Origin: an uncultured Methylococcaceae bacterium
GTDB lineage: Bacteria > Pseudomonadota > Gammaproteobacteria > Methylococcales > Methylomonadaceae
DNA length: 33,914 nt
Assembly (NCBI GenBank): GCA_903863905.1
Contig: CAIPDT010000078.1
Location: forward strand, 1-33,914
Direction of reading: 5' to 3'
Shown here piece after piece: positions 9,184 to 17,160 of this stretch (its first letter is position 1; each line of letters opens with the position of its first letter). The notes under the pieces were generated by a model, which was given only the letters and a program-made list of their open reading frames with translations, made no database searches and had not been told where the DNA came from. The translations under genes and the position numbers were made by a program.

Positions 9184-9213
9184 AGCTTGGATTTAACTGA
9201 TAGTCGCTGACGA

Positions 9214-9648
9214 TTAAAAAGGGATATCATCGTCATAAGGTGCATCATAAATATCAGCGCTAGGAGCCGGTCTTGCGGGGGCCTGTTCTCTAGCGCCAGC
9301 GGCAGGATAACTCGGTTGTGATTGACTCGCGTCATTTCTTTTACCGATTAAATCAACAATAGTCGCATTTAATTCAAGACTCGTTTTTGTGGTGCCGTCA
9401 TTGGCTTTATATTCACTTTGAGTAAGTTCACCTGAAACAAAGACTTGTTGACCTTTTTTAAGGTAGTTTTGTAATTGGCCTTCGGCGCGTTTACCAAAGA
9501 CAACCACACGAATCCATAAAGTCTGTTGTTTGTCGCCAAAGCCGATATTATTAGCGACCGTTACGTTTAATATAGCCATTCCTGAGGCCGCATATCTGAC
9601 TTCGGCATCTCTGCCGACCGTTCCTGTAAAGCTCATGACATTTGACAT
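9214..9648 (-). CDS. ssb: Single-stranded DNA-binding protein
   Basis: The 144-residue protein has an OB-fold (about 1-105; starts MSNVMSFTGTVGRDAEVRY), a flexible Gln/Pro/Ala-rich linker, and the acidic tip DDDIPF (139-144) through which SSB recruits partner enzymes. It coats single-stranded DNA in replication, repair and recombination. AGGA precedes the ATG by about 7 nt. At 144 residues it is shorter than the roughly 178-residue E. coli SSB, with a short linker. It lies directly downstream of topB on the same strand, 156 bp away, with a possible promoter of its own. Whether it is the only SSB of the cell cannot be told from this window. Confidence 0.93.
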   Translation of the reverse strand: MSNVMSFTGTVGRDAEVRYAASGMAILNVTVANNIGFGDKQQTLWIRVVVFGKRAEGQLQNYLKKGQQVFVSGELTQSEYKANDGTTKTSLELNATIVDLIGKRNDASQSQPSYPAAGAREQAPARPAPSADIYDAPYDDDIPF

Positions 9649-9788
9649 GTTTATCCTGTTCTTGATGAGTTTGAAAATAAGTAGATGATAAAGGGTTTTC
9701 TGTTGGCTGTGCCTAATAATTTAGCCAATCACGAGGTAGGCAATGGTTTCGGTGTTAAAGTTTGAAGTACACTTACATTTAATGATCC

Positions 9789-9818
9789 ATTATAGGGCCT
9801 GATATTACACTGTCCCAA
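9789..9818 (-). promoter_or_regulatory. Possible ssb promoter overlapping the 3' end of topB
   Basis: On the minus strand, TTGGGA (9818-9813) and TATAAT (9794-9789) are separated by 18 bp. The -10 is perfect and the -35 poor. It lies about 140 bp before the ssb start and would let ssb be expressed without topB. Confidence 0.4.
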
Positions 9819-12135
9819 AATCCATTTCAACCTTGCCATCCACTAGCTTTAAATTAGCTTCAAAATCGGCGCCCTTGGTTGATTTAAAGCCTTTTAACAA
9901 CCCCGTCTCACCTTTAATTAATAATTTCTTAGCCATTGCTGAGCTGATTTTCTTATGGGCAATGGTTTTCCATATTACCGCTTTACACCCATTACGCCAT
10001 TCACTACAACTATACGCCTTGCTCGTTTCAATAATCTTACCCTGACATAAAGGACAATCCGCTATCGCATCGGTGGTCTGTTGCAACGGTTTAGTTTGCA
10101 AAGCATGATACCCCACCTCCCCTTTTGCATTTAAGGTGAGTTGAGCGGTCACGTGTTGCTCATTAATGTTAAGTGCATAAGCCTTTAAGGTTCGGCCATT
10201 TTGTAATAATTGGCAAGCCATGTCCCGCGTCAGCGTTACATTATACGCTTGCTTCCATAACACGAACTGACACCCCGTTTTCCATTGACTACAGCCATAC
10301 CCTTGCCGCCCTTCAATAATGGGGTGCTGACATAAAGGACAGGACCCAAGCATACTGTCGTCATACAGTGGCTTGGCGGACGCTTCTTTTAATTGCTGGG
10401 TAAACTCAATAATCTCCTGCATAAATTGCTCAGGATCATAAGTATTATGTTCAATCTTTTTAAGCTTTGCTTCCCACTCCCCCGTCATCGCGGCCGACTT
10501 TAAGCGATCATCGGCAATAATAGAAATCAAATGCCGTCCTGATTCAGTACTCAGTAATAACTTTTTTTGCCGCTGTATGTAGTTCCGTTTGATCAACACT
10601 TCAATAATAGACGCTCGCGTTGCCGGCGTCCCTAAGCCTTTTTCCTTTAAGGCTTCTTTGATATCTTCATCTTCACAGGTTTTTCCTGCCGATTCCATAA
10701 TCCCCAATAAACTGGCTTCGTTATACGGCTTTGGGGGTGAGGTTTTGCCTTGATTAATGGTCGGTTGATGAGGTCCTGTTTCACCTTGTACAAAGTTGGG
10801 TAAAATTTTAGATTCTTCCGCTTTGGCAGTTTGAGTCGCGCTGGCGTTTTTATACAGCACTTGCCAACCCGGTGCTTCGATAATGGTGCCAGTGGTTTTA
10901 AATTTAATCGACTTCACCTCGGCTAACACCGTGGTGATTTGTTTAATACAGGCCGGATAAAAAGCCGCAACAAAGCGAGTGACAATGGCCTCATAGACTT
11001 TAGCTTCATCCGATGAAAGTGAACCTGACAAAGTGGTGGTGGGAATAATCGCGTGATGATCACTGACCTTTGCATCATTAAAATACCGAGCACTTAAGGC
11101 TAACTTATCAAGATTTAAAGCGGCTATCGGCGCTTCAAAGCGCTGCCGTAATTTTTCTAATAAGTGCTTAATACTGGACTTCATATCGTTTGTTAAGCAA
11201 CGACTATCGGTCCGTGGATAAGTGATATGCTTTTTTTCGTAAAGTTGTTGAGCGCAACTTAAGGTTTGATCGGCGGTTAAACCGTACCGAATACTCATGT
11301 CTTTTTGCAATTCCGTTAAATCATACAATAACGGCGGTAACACTTGCTCACGCTTGCCTTTTACAGAGGTAATTTCTAAGTCATGGGTTTCGATTTGGCT
11401 TAATAACGCTTCAGCCTGCGCCTTTTGCTCAAAGCGTCCCCCCACATACTGAAAATCAGCTGTTCTATATAAGGTATGCAACTCCCAGAAATCTTTGGGC
11501 ACAAACTGAGCGATCTCTAAATCTTTTTGCACAATCAAGGCTAAAACCGGTGTTTGTACGCGCCCAATCGTCCATAAACCGCCCTGCTGACCAAACTTAA
11601 GAGTGTATAAGCGCGTGGCATTTAATCCGACAATCCAATCAGACTCACTCCGACATTTTGCCGCTCGATATAACCCTTCGTAAACATTGCCGGCCTGTAA
11701 TTTAGCAAAGCCCCGGGTTATCGATTCATCCGTTAACGAACTGATCCATAAGCGTTTAAACGGTTTAGATAAGCATTCTGTCCATGATAAGATATACCGA
11801 AATATCAATTCACCTTCTCGCCCTGCATCTGTTGCACAAATCAATTCATCTGCACCTAGAAATAAGCGTTTAATGATATTTAATTGTTTTTGGGCAGACT
11901 CATCGCCCCGGGCTTTTAAAGAAAAGTGTTCTGGAATAATGGGCAACGCCTCTAAAGACCAGCGTTTCCATTCTGGATGGTAGTCATCCGGTTCTTTTAA
12001 CTCAACCAAATGTCCAAACGCCCAGGTAATTTGATAGCCATTCCCTTCGAAATAACCGTCTCGCTTTTGATTAATTTTTAAACACTTGGCAATATCACGC
12101 GCAACAGAGGGTTTTTCGGTCAGAATAACTTTCAT
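9805..12135 (-). CDS. topB: DNA topoisomerase III (type IA)
   Basis: The 776-residue enzyme begins with a Toprim domain (E7 in LTEKPS; ATDAGREGE at 101-109) and has the type IA active-site tyrosine in ITYPRTDSR (Y306) and the SDHHAIIPT motif at 358-366. The C terminus carries two copies of a Cys4 module (C599, C602, C615, C622; C694, C697, C710, C717), each with GC near the third pair and a following LWK/IWK. TopB decatenates DNA by single-strand passage. E. coli TopB is shorter (about 650 residues) and lacks these modules; the longer form is common in other bacteria and in mobile elements. The ssb neighbour fits a role on single-stranded DNA. The ATG lies 16 bp after a strong hairpin. Confidence 0.95.
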   Translation of the reverse strand: MKVILTEKPSVARDIAKCLKINQKRDGYFEGNGYQITWAFGHLVELKEPDDYHPEWKRWSLEALPIIPEHFSLKARGDESAQKQLNIIKRLFLGADELICATDAGREGELIFRYILSWTECLSKPFKRLWISSLTDESITRGFAKLQAGNVYEGLYRAAKCRSESDWIVGLNATRLYTLKFGQQGGLWTIGRVQTPVLALIVQKDLEIAQFVPKDFWELHTLYRTADFQYVGGRFEQKAQAEALLSQIETHDLEITSVKGKREQVLPPLLYDLTELQKDMSIRYGLTADQTLSCAQQLYEKKHITYPRTDSRCLTNDMKSSIKHLLEKLRQRFEAPIAALNLDKLALSARYFNDAKVSDHHAIIPTTTLSGSLSSDEAKVYEAIVTRFVAAFYPACIKQITTVLAEVKSIKFKTTGTIIEAPGWQVLYKNASATQTAKAEESKILPNFVQGETGPHQPTINQGKTSPPKPYNEASLLGIMESAGKTCEDEDIKEALKEKGLGTPATRASIIEVLIKRNYIQRQKKLLLSTESGRHLISIIADDRLKSAAMTGEWEAKLKKIEHNTYDPEQFMQEIIEFTQQLKEASAKPLYDDSMLGSCPLCQHPIIEGRQGYGCSQWKTGCQFVLWKQAYNVTLTRDMACQLLQNGRTLKAYALNINEQHVTAQLTLNAKGEVGYHALQTKPLQQTTDAIADCPLCQGKIIETSKAYSCSEWRNGCKAVIWKTIAHKKISSAMAKKLLIKGETGLLKGFKSTKGADFEANLKLVDGKVEMDFGTV

Positions 12136-12150
12136 AAACTAAATCAAAGA

Positions 12151-12183
12151 CGGCTAGGTTTTTTGAGTATTATAACCTAGCCG
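12151..12183 (-). terminator. 10-bp hairpin between the pilin gene and topB; possible terminator
   Basis: CGGCTAGGTT (12151-12160) and AACCTAGCCG (12174-12183) form a perfect 10-bp stem with a 13-base loop, 28 bp after the pilin stop on the minus strand. TCTTTGATTT follows, a weak U-rich tail. The loop and stem edge also contain TATAAT on the minus strand (12173-12168 region), so the same bases could serve as the topB -10 box; no good -35 was found. Confidence 0.6.
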
Positions 12184-12211
12184 GAGAGATCAACTTGGGT
12201 TAGAGGGTTCT

Positions 12212-12703
12212 TTAAATTTTAGGGAGGTATTTCGCAGGCACCGTACTTGTCGCATCGACAAGCCAAGAGGTACCTGTATTGGCATTGCATGTAGCTTTAT
12301 AAATAATAGTTTGACCATCTGCAATACCTGAACCAATTGCTTTTAGAGTAACTTTTACGGCACCGGATAGTACAGTAACAGATGGAGAACCAGAAGTAGC
12401 AGATGCCCCAGTTGCCTCTACAGACGTAGTATATTTCCCAGTAATCGTATCAAGAGCACCTAAATTTAAAGTTGCATTATTTATTGCCACCCCACCTAAA
12501 GTACCCTCACTACAGGCTAGCGCTATCGCCGTCATAGCCGGTGTGGCTAAACTCACCGCCTCTGTGACTTTAGCTCTTGTTGTGTAATCTTGATACGAGG
12601 GGACTGCGATTGCCGCTAAAATACCGACAATGGCCACAACAACCATTAACTCAATTAAAGTAAAACCTTGGGACACTTTTCTTTTGTTCGATAAATATTT
12701 CAT
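12212..12703 (-). CDS. pilA: Type IV major pilin (PilA-like), prepilin
   Basis: The 163-residue product starts with a short basic leader and the prepilin peptidase site G13^F14, followed by [20 protein letters not shown], the standard hydrophobic assembly helix with Glu at mature position 5. Two cysteines (C64, C139) could form the C-terminal disulfide loop, and the ending VPAKYLPK resembles PilA proteins of gammaproteobacteria. The frame is open to a TTG at 12733, but the ATG at 12703 gives the normal 13-residue leader. Pilins assemble into fibres for twitching, attachment or DNA uptake. No other pilus assembly gene is nearby; it stands alone upstream of topB and ssb. Which of these pilus functions applies is unknown. 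Confidence 0.9.
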   Translation of the reverse strand: MKYLSNKRKVSQGFTLIELMVVVAIVGILAAIAVPSYQDYTTRAKVTEAVSLATPAMTAIALACSEGTLGGVAINNATLNLGALDTITGKYTTSVEATGASATSGSPSVTVLSGAVKVTLKAIGSGIADGQTIIYKATCNANTGTSWLVDATSTVPAKYLPKI

Positions 12704-12928
12704 GGTGGTAGACTCAGTTAAATGAAAGATCAAACCACAATAGATTGTCCAGACGGATTGAATTGCCTAGCAAGATATCATGTTGTTTTGTGTGGTAATA
12801 GACTGGAAGCTAGTTTATACCATACTTCTTTTACAAAAGCCTAACTTCTTAGATCAATCATTCATTAAATACTAAATAAAATGAGCAAAATAAGCCGAAA
12901 TGATATGCACCTTATAAGCATAAACAAG

Positions 12929-12942
12929 GGGTATAATTACCC
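12929..12942 (+). promoter_or_regulatory. -10 box inside a palindrome upstream of the RRM gene
   Basis: TATAAT (12932-12937) lies in the inverted repeat GGGTA-TAAT-TACCC (12929-12942), about 32 bp before the RRM start codon. No good -35 was seen. The symmetry around the -10 could be a repressor site. Confidence 0.45.
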
Positions 12943-12968
12943 TACTTTAAAAAACACACGGTAATCTG

Positions 12969-13214
12969 ATGAAAATACTTGTACGCAATCTGGCACGCAC
13001 CACCACAGAAGCAGATCTTCTACCTTTATTTGAGGCACATGGTGCGGTACAGTCCTGCAAATTGGTACTCGATAATGACACAGGCTTGTCAAAAGGATTT
13101 GGTTTTATAGAAATGCCTAAACCCGGCGAAGCTAAAGCCGCTATTACCTCGTTAAACGGCCATGCCATTGCAGGGTTTAAAATTCGAGTCAAGAAAAGCG
13201 AAGAAGCCAGTTAA
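12969..13214 (+). CDS. Small RNA-binding protein with a single RRM domain
   Basis: The 81-residue protein is one RNA recognition motif almost end to end: RNP2 ILVRNL at residues 3-8 and RNP1 KGFGFIEM at 42-49, both well preserved, and a short basic/acidic tail (RVKKSEEAS). Such one-RRM proteins occur in cyanobacteria and many proteobacteria, often linked to cold response, but target RNAs are mostly unknown. It is divergent from the pilin gene, sharing about 265 bp of upstream sequence, and converges on the PPTase gene. The glycine-rich tail of many relatives is missing. ATG at 12969 is followed at once by the domain, supporting the start. Confidence 0.9.
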   Translation: MKILVRNLARTTTEADLLPLFEAHGAVQSCKLVLDNDTGLSKGFGFIEMPKPGEAKAAITSLNGHAIAGFKIRVKKSEEAS

Positions 13215-13255
13215 AATAGCAAATTAATGCCGACAGGGTAATAAATTTTAATTCT

Positions 13256-13939
13256 TTAAAGAGACTGTATGTCTATAATAGAACTCAAAGGTTTATCTGC
13301 GACGATAGCGCCGCAATAGCCAACGCCTAAATCAAGATCTTGCAGAAACCAATCAGTGGGGCGACCACATTGGAGAGGCAAACTTAAAATCGCCAGGGGG
13401 CCTTCAGGATTAATTTCACACTGATTTAAGCCCACACTAATACCTGCGCCAGTCGCCTTTACAAAAGCTTCTTTACGTGTCCAATGCCGATAAAACAAGT
13501 CTGTTTTATCGGCATTGTCTAAGCGATGCCAATACTGACTTTCTAGCTCAGAAAAACATTTATTAACCAATCCCTCTAAGCTTGCCCGAGGTTTAACCAC
13601 TTCAATATCAATTCCCACCCGGCAATGCCATGCCACCGCAATCAAGAAGCGATCTTGCGTATGCGACAAATTAAATGCTAAGGCAGGATAATTCACCAAA
13701 TAAGGCTTGCCCTGTGCGGTTTTAGCAATCACCAAGGACTCAGGCGCTGTAGATAGAAGTTGTGCCAAGAGCAGCCTTAGACGGCCATGAATTTCAACAT
13801 ATTGTTGATGCATCACCCGATGACTAAAGCGTTGCGCTCTGGCTTGCTCTTCATTATCTAATAAGCGCCAATAAGACGCATAAAGCGCTTCATTAGCTTG
13901 CACGCGCCCCTGCCATACTTGAATTTGATCCATGCTCAT
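13256..13939 (-). CDS. 4'-phosphopantetheinyl transferase, Sfp type
   Basis: This 227-residue protein has the two motifs of the Sfp/Gsp class: VGIDIE (108-113) for metal and coenzyme A binding, and WTRKEAFVKATGAG (153-166). It would transfer 4'-phosphopantetheine from coenzyme A to a serine of a carrier protein, as used in fatty acid, polyketide or nonribosomal peptide synthesis. The length fits Sfp (about 224) and excludes the shorter AcpS. No carrier protein or synthase lies in the window. The ATG shares one base with the ggt stop (TAATG at 13939), so the two proteins are probably made together. A second ATG two codons on could also be used. Confidence 0.92.
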   Translation of the reverse strand: MSMDQIQVWQGRVQANEALYASYWRLLDNEEQARAQRFSHRVMHQQYVEIHGRLRLLLAQLLSTAPESLVIAKTAQGKPYLVNYPALAFNLSHTQDRFLIAVAWHCRVGIDIEVVKPRASLEGLVNKCFSELESQYWHRLDNADKTDLFYRHWTRKEAFVKATGAGISVGLNQCEINPEGPLAILSLPLQCGRPTDWFLQDLDLGVGYCGAIVADKPLSSIIDIQSL

Positions 13940-15612
13940 TATTGACCGACTACCGCCTGGCCCTCTCCGCGTTTATCACTGGCGGCCGATAAAGTCTTAG
14001 TCGTCTTATTTAACAACACAGCCTGCATATCACCATACGGATAACGTACCGGTTTAAGTTGATGTCCTAAAGATTTTAAATCTTTTATGTCCGCTTCTGA
14101 TAACGCATTGGCTTCATATTCAATCACATCCGGCATAAATTGATGATGATAACGGGGCACGTTAACCCAAGAATCAGGGGTATGTCCGATAGAAAAATCC
14201 AGTGCCGCTAACAACACCATAGAAATAATTTTACTGCCTCCGGGGGTCCCTAATACGGCAACCTGATCTTTGGTTTCTAAAAAGGTAGGCGCCATGCTGG
14301 ATAACATACGTTTACCCGGTGCAATCGCATTGGCCACACCGCCAATTAAACCATAACCATTCAGAGCACCCGGTAAACTATCAAAATCATCCATTTCGTC
14401 ATTTAAAACCACCCCCGTACCCGCAGGCACTACCCCTGAGCCAAACGGAAAGTTAATACTGAGAGTTGCCGCCACTCGATTACCGTCTTCGTCAATAATA
14501 GAAAAATGCGTGGTATTGATGCCTTCCGAGTGCAATTCGAGTTGTCCAGATAATTGCTGACTAGGTAGTGCTTTATCAAAACGAATACTACTACGCAGTC
14601 CGGCGGCATAATCATCATTCAATAAGCGTTCAACCGGAATGTTAATAAAATCCGCATCACCCAAATATAAACTGCGATCATGGTAAGCCCGACGCATGGC
14701 TTCAACGATCAGATGTTTACGCGTTAAGTCAGTCAATGCGGCTAAATCGTACCCTTCTAAGATATTAAGCGCTTCAATTAACACAATACCCCCCGATGAA
14801 GAAGGCGCTGAACTGGTGATTTTAATGTCTTTATAATACCCCGTGACCGGCTTACGCTCGACTACCTCATAGGCATCTAAGTCTTCTTGAGTCCAAATTC
14901 CGCCACGATTTTTAACACCCTCCAACAATTGATCAGCCACCTGACCTTTATAAAAACCATTACGCCCTGATTTGGCTATCTGCGTTAAGGTGTTCGCTAA
15001 ATCGGGTTGTCTGAGTATTGAAAATGGCTGTGGCAATTGACCCGCCGGCAAAAATAGCTGAGCCGTCTCAGGAAATTGTTTAAGCGTATCGGCTCTAAAC
15101 TTTAATAATTTTAAATAGCGCTCACCAATAGCAAAACCGGTCTGAGCGTATCGAATAGCGGGCGCCAAATTTTCCGCCAAGGAAAGCTGGCCGTATTTTT
15201 CTGATAAATGCACTAAGCCCGCCGGCATACCAGGAATGGCCGATGCTAAGGCTCCATCCAATGACAACTTATCAATCACCTGTCCGTCTTTATCTAAGAA
15301 CATAGCCTTATGCGCGGCTAAAGGCGCTTTTTCTCGCCCATCGATTAAAGTATCGAAATTATCTTTTTCTCGATGTAACAACCAATAAGCTCCTCCGCCT
15401 AAACCAGAAGCAAACGGCTCAACAACCGCTAAAGCTGCACTTACAGCCACTGCCGCATCATAAACATTGCCACCTTTAGCTAAGACTTCAAAGCCCGCCG
15501 CGGTCGCTAATGGATGTGCACTGGCAATCGCTACTTTAGGAGACTCTGCATGGGCCTGACACTCAAAAACACACAACAGGGACAACAAAGCGATTTTACA
15601 AACTTTTAACAT
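13939..15612 (-). CDS. ggt: Gamma-glutamyltransferase (periplasmic, self-processing)
   Basis: The 557-residue precursor begins with a signal peptide ending near AHA-22 and carries the Ntn-hydrolase nucleophile motif NTTHFSI at 366-372; the first Thr (367) should be the residue exposed by self-cleavage into large and small subunits. SSAPSSSGG at about 267-275 and LNDEMDDF at about 403-410 are further family motifs. Gamma-glutamyltransferases cleave glutathione and related gamma-glutamyl compounds in the periplasm and move the glutamyl group to water or amino acids. The gene overlaps the PPTase gene by one base. AGG lies about 8 nt ahead of the ATG. The small subunit would be about 190 residues, as usual. 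Confidence 0.94.
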   Translation of the reverse strand: MLKVCKIALLSLLCVFECQAHAESPKVAIASAHPLATAAGFEVLAKGGNVYDAAVAVSAALAVVEPFASGLGGGAYWLLHREKDNFDTLIDGREKAPLAAHKAMFLDKDGQVIDKLSLDGALASAIPGMPAGLVHLSEKYGQLSLAENLAPAIRYAQTGFAIGERYLKLLKFRADTLKQFPETAQLFLPAGQLPQPFSILRQPDLANTLTQIAKSGRNGFYKGQVADQLLEGVKNRGGIWTQEDLDAYEVVERKPVTGYYKDIKITSSAPSSSGGIVLIEALNILEGYDLAALTDLTRKHLIVEAMRRAYHDRSLYLGDADFINIPVERLLNDDYAAGLRSSIRFDKALPSQQLSGQLELHSEGINTTHFSIIDEDGNRVAATLSINFPFGSGVVPAGTGVVLNDEMDDFDSLPGALNGYGLIGGVANAIAPGKRMLSSMAPTFLETKDQVAVLGTPGGSKIISMVLLAALDFSIGHTPDSWVNVPRYHHQFMPDVIEYEANALSEADIKDLKSLGHQLKPVRYPYGDMQAVLLNKTTKTLSAASDKRGEGQAVVGQ

Positions 15613-15738
15613 GATTGACCTAATTGACTACAAATAGAGGATAAAACAAATAATGCGGGGATATTACTGCAAGAAAGAACCGAAACAAAATATATTTTTG
15701 AACACTAAAAATAAAGTTAACTTAAATCATGTAGACAT

Positions 15739-15773
15739 AAAAAAACCGGAAACGAAATATTCGTTCCCGGTTT
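15739..15773 (-). terminator. Rho-independent terminator for the 54-residue membrane peptide gene
   Basis: On the minus strand a 14-bp stem (15773-15760 with 15756-15743; one G-U pair, AT-rich inner end) is followed by seven U residues (15745-15739). On the plus strand the same stem has an A-C mismatch and no T-run at once, so it works best leftward. It lies about 100 bp after the small gene's stop and separates it from ggt. Confidence 0.85.
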
Positions 15774-15871
15774 ATTATTAGTTTCGATTAATGAGGGCTT
15801 TAAACTAACCCTTTTAATAACCATACTCGGTTACATCAAGCCATGTGTACATTGAATTAAGTGATTCATTA

Positions 15872-16036
15872 TTAGAAATGCCCTTCGTTAGTTCTTTTGC
15901 GGTTAAAGTTAAGGTTACTAGCAATAGCGGCAGAAGCAAATAACGTTGATGAAATAATAAATTCACCCGAAATAAAGCCTATTAAACCTGTAATAAATAC
16001 AGCACCCGTTAAAAAGTCTCTTTGTAAGTCAGTCAT
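15872..16036 (-). CDS. Small membrane protein, 54 residues, unknown function
   Basis: A 54-codon gene reads leftward from an ATG with an excellent ribosome binding site (GAGGA, 7-8 nt upstream). The product starts MTDLQRDF, has a hydrophobic stretch of about 30 residues with Gly-rich helices (FLTGAVFITGLIGFISGEF and IISSTLFASAAIAS), and ends in a basic tail (NFNRKRTN). It would span the inner membrane once or twice. A convincing promoter (TTGTCA-N17-TATAGT), an inverted repeat at the transcription start and a strong terminator frame the gene, so it looks like a free-standing unit. I do not recognise the family and nothing in the sequence gives a function. Confidence 0.72.
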   Translation of the reverse strand: MTDLQRDFLTGAVFITGLIGFISGEFIISSTLFASAAIASNLNFNRKRTNEGHF

Positions 16037-16068
16037 TGCTAAATCCTCGTATAAAAAATAAATGTTTT

Positions 16069-16086
16069 GTTCAACTGCAGGTGAAC
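16069..16086. promoter_or_regulatory. Operator-like inverted repeat at the small gene's transcription start
   Basis: GTTCA (16069-16073) and TGAAC (16082-16086) form a perfect inverted repeat with an 8-base centre that is itself largely symmetric (CTGCAG). It touches the -10 box and covers the expected start of transcription, a normal place for a repressor. Confidence 0.55.
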
Positions 16087-16113
16087 TATACCGAAGATCA
16101 ATATTGTTGACAA
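16085..16113 (-). promoter_or_regulatory. Sigma-70-type promoter of the 54-residue membrane peptide gene
   Basis: On the minus strand TTGTCA (16113-16108) and TATAGT (16090-16085) are separated by exactly 17 bp, each one base from consensus. The start site would be near 16078, giving a leader of about 40 nt before the ATG at 16036. Confidence 0.7.
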
Positions 16114-16222
16114 TAACGATATTATTATATGAATAATTTCCTATTAATATACAATCCGTTCATCTACCATTCAGCTTAGACTTAACATCTATTCCATTAC
16201 TGACTTAAACGTTATTTTTATT

Positions 16223-16819
16223 TTATTCTTGCTCTAAACTCTGACGATAAACCCGCATTAACACGACAAAAGCTAAAAAATCATAAAAGCCATGAATAAT
16301 AATCGGGATTAATAAATTAGTTTCCCCCGTATAATCTAATGATAGGCCTAAATAAATTCCAACCAAGGTCGCTAACACAGCATACAATGGCGTAACAGCA
16401 TGAACTAAGCCAAAAATAATATTGCTCAACACTAAACCCAACATAGGCCCCCAAGCACTGGCTATCCACGGCTGAATCACGCCTCTAAATAAAATTTCTT
16501 CAGAAACTCCCGCTATTGAGCCCAAGATTAATAAATCGGTCCAATGATACCGATGCAAACCCGGCCCTAAGGTATTGAGTAATAACTGTTTAATATTAAC
16601 CATCGAATCACCTTGCAACCGCTCTAAGGCCAAAAACATTAAGAATAACGGCAAAGTCCCTATTATTCCATACACAATGGCCATTTCGGAGAAATGTAAC
16701 ATCGCAAAAGGATTAATATCCGCTAACCACCCGAGCACAATGGCGACCAATATAAGGGAAGCTTCAAATAAACAAGCGGATCTGAAGAAATTATCGATCT
16801 TAAAAAGGGTTTTATTCAT
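16223..16819 (-). CDS. CPBP family intramembrane metalloprotease
   Basis: The 198-residue inner-membrane protein has the three motifs of the CPBP (CAAX protease and bacteriocin-processing) family: EEILFRG (107-113, catalytic glutamates and arginine), FGLVH (136-140) and HGFYD (176-180). About six hydrophobic segments surround them. Some family members process prenylated proteins, some give bacteriocin self-immunity, and many are unassigned. The ATG at 16819 lacks a strong ribosome binding site. It is divergent from ycgL with an 83-bp AT-rich gap. No bacteriocin gene was recognised, though a 54-residue membrane peptide is encoded 187 bp downstream on the same strand; a link between them is only a guess. 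Confidence 0.88.
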   Translation of the reverse strand: MNKTLFKIDNFFRSACLFEASLILVAIVLGWLADINPFAMLHFSEMAIVYGIIGTLPLFLMFLALERLQGDSMVNIKQLLLNTLGPGLHRYHWTDLLILGSIAGVSEEILFRGVIQPWIASAWGPMLGLVLSNIIFGLVHAVTPLYAVLATLVGIYLGLSLDYTGETNLLIPIIIHGFYDFLAFVVLMRVYRQSLEQE

Positions 16820-16902
16820 AACGTTTCAAAATAAAATAAGAAGAAGGTATTCTTAAAAAATGGTTAAAATAGCTTTTTTTATTATTATTACTACTGACTA
16901 TC

Positions 16903-17145
16903 ATGCAATGCTTCATCTATAAAAGTCTAAAAAAAGACTATCTGTACTTATATATTGCTATTCAAGATGATTTTTCAAAAATCCCCGAAGAACTATTAAC
17001 CAGTCTCGGAAGATTAGAATTCGTTATGCCACTAGACATCACACCCGAACGCAAACTCGCCAGAGAAGTCGCCACAAAAGTCATTGAAAGCCTGACTACC
17101 AAAGGTTTTTTTGTACAACTACCGCCTCAAAAAGAGACGGCTTAA
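16903..17145 (+). CDS. YcgL domain protein
   Basis: An 80-residue protein matching the YcgL (DUF709) family over its whole length: CFIYKSLKKDYLYLYI at 3-18, DDFSKIPEELL at 22-32, and the ending GFFVQLPPQ. The family is found in gammaproteobacteria; the structure is known for the E. coli member but the biochemical role is not settled. The gene stands alone, divergent from the CPBP protease and convergent with dcd. The ribosome binding site is weak. The E. coli protein is somewhat longer at the C terminus. Confidence 0.9.
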   Translation: MQCFIYKSLKKDYLYLYIAIQDDFSKIPEELLTSLGRLEFVMPLDITPERKLAREVATKVIESLTTKGFFVQLPPQKETA

Positions 17146-17160
17146 ACCGTTTTATTGCCT

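Noticed and set aside
9214-12135. Part of an integrative conjugative element
   Set aside because: ssb-topB pairs occur in such elements, but no integrase, relaxase, mating-pore gene or attachment site is present, and the flanks are ordinary chromosomal genes.
12947-13192. 81-codon minus-strand open frame opposite the RRM gene
   Set aside because: It is the complement of a well-supported RRM domain and has no ribosome binding site.
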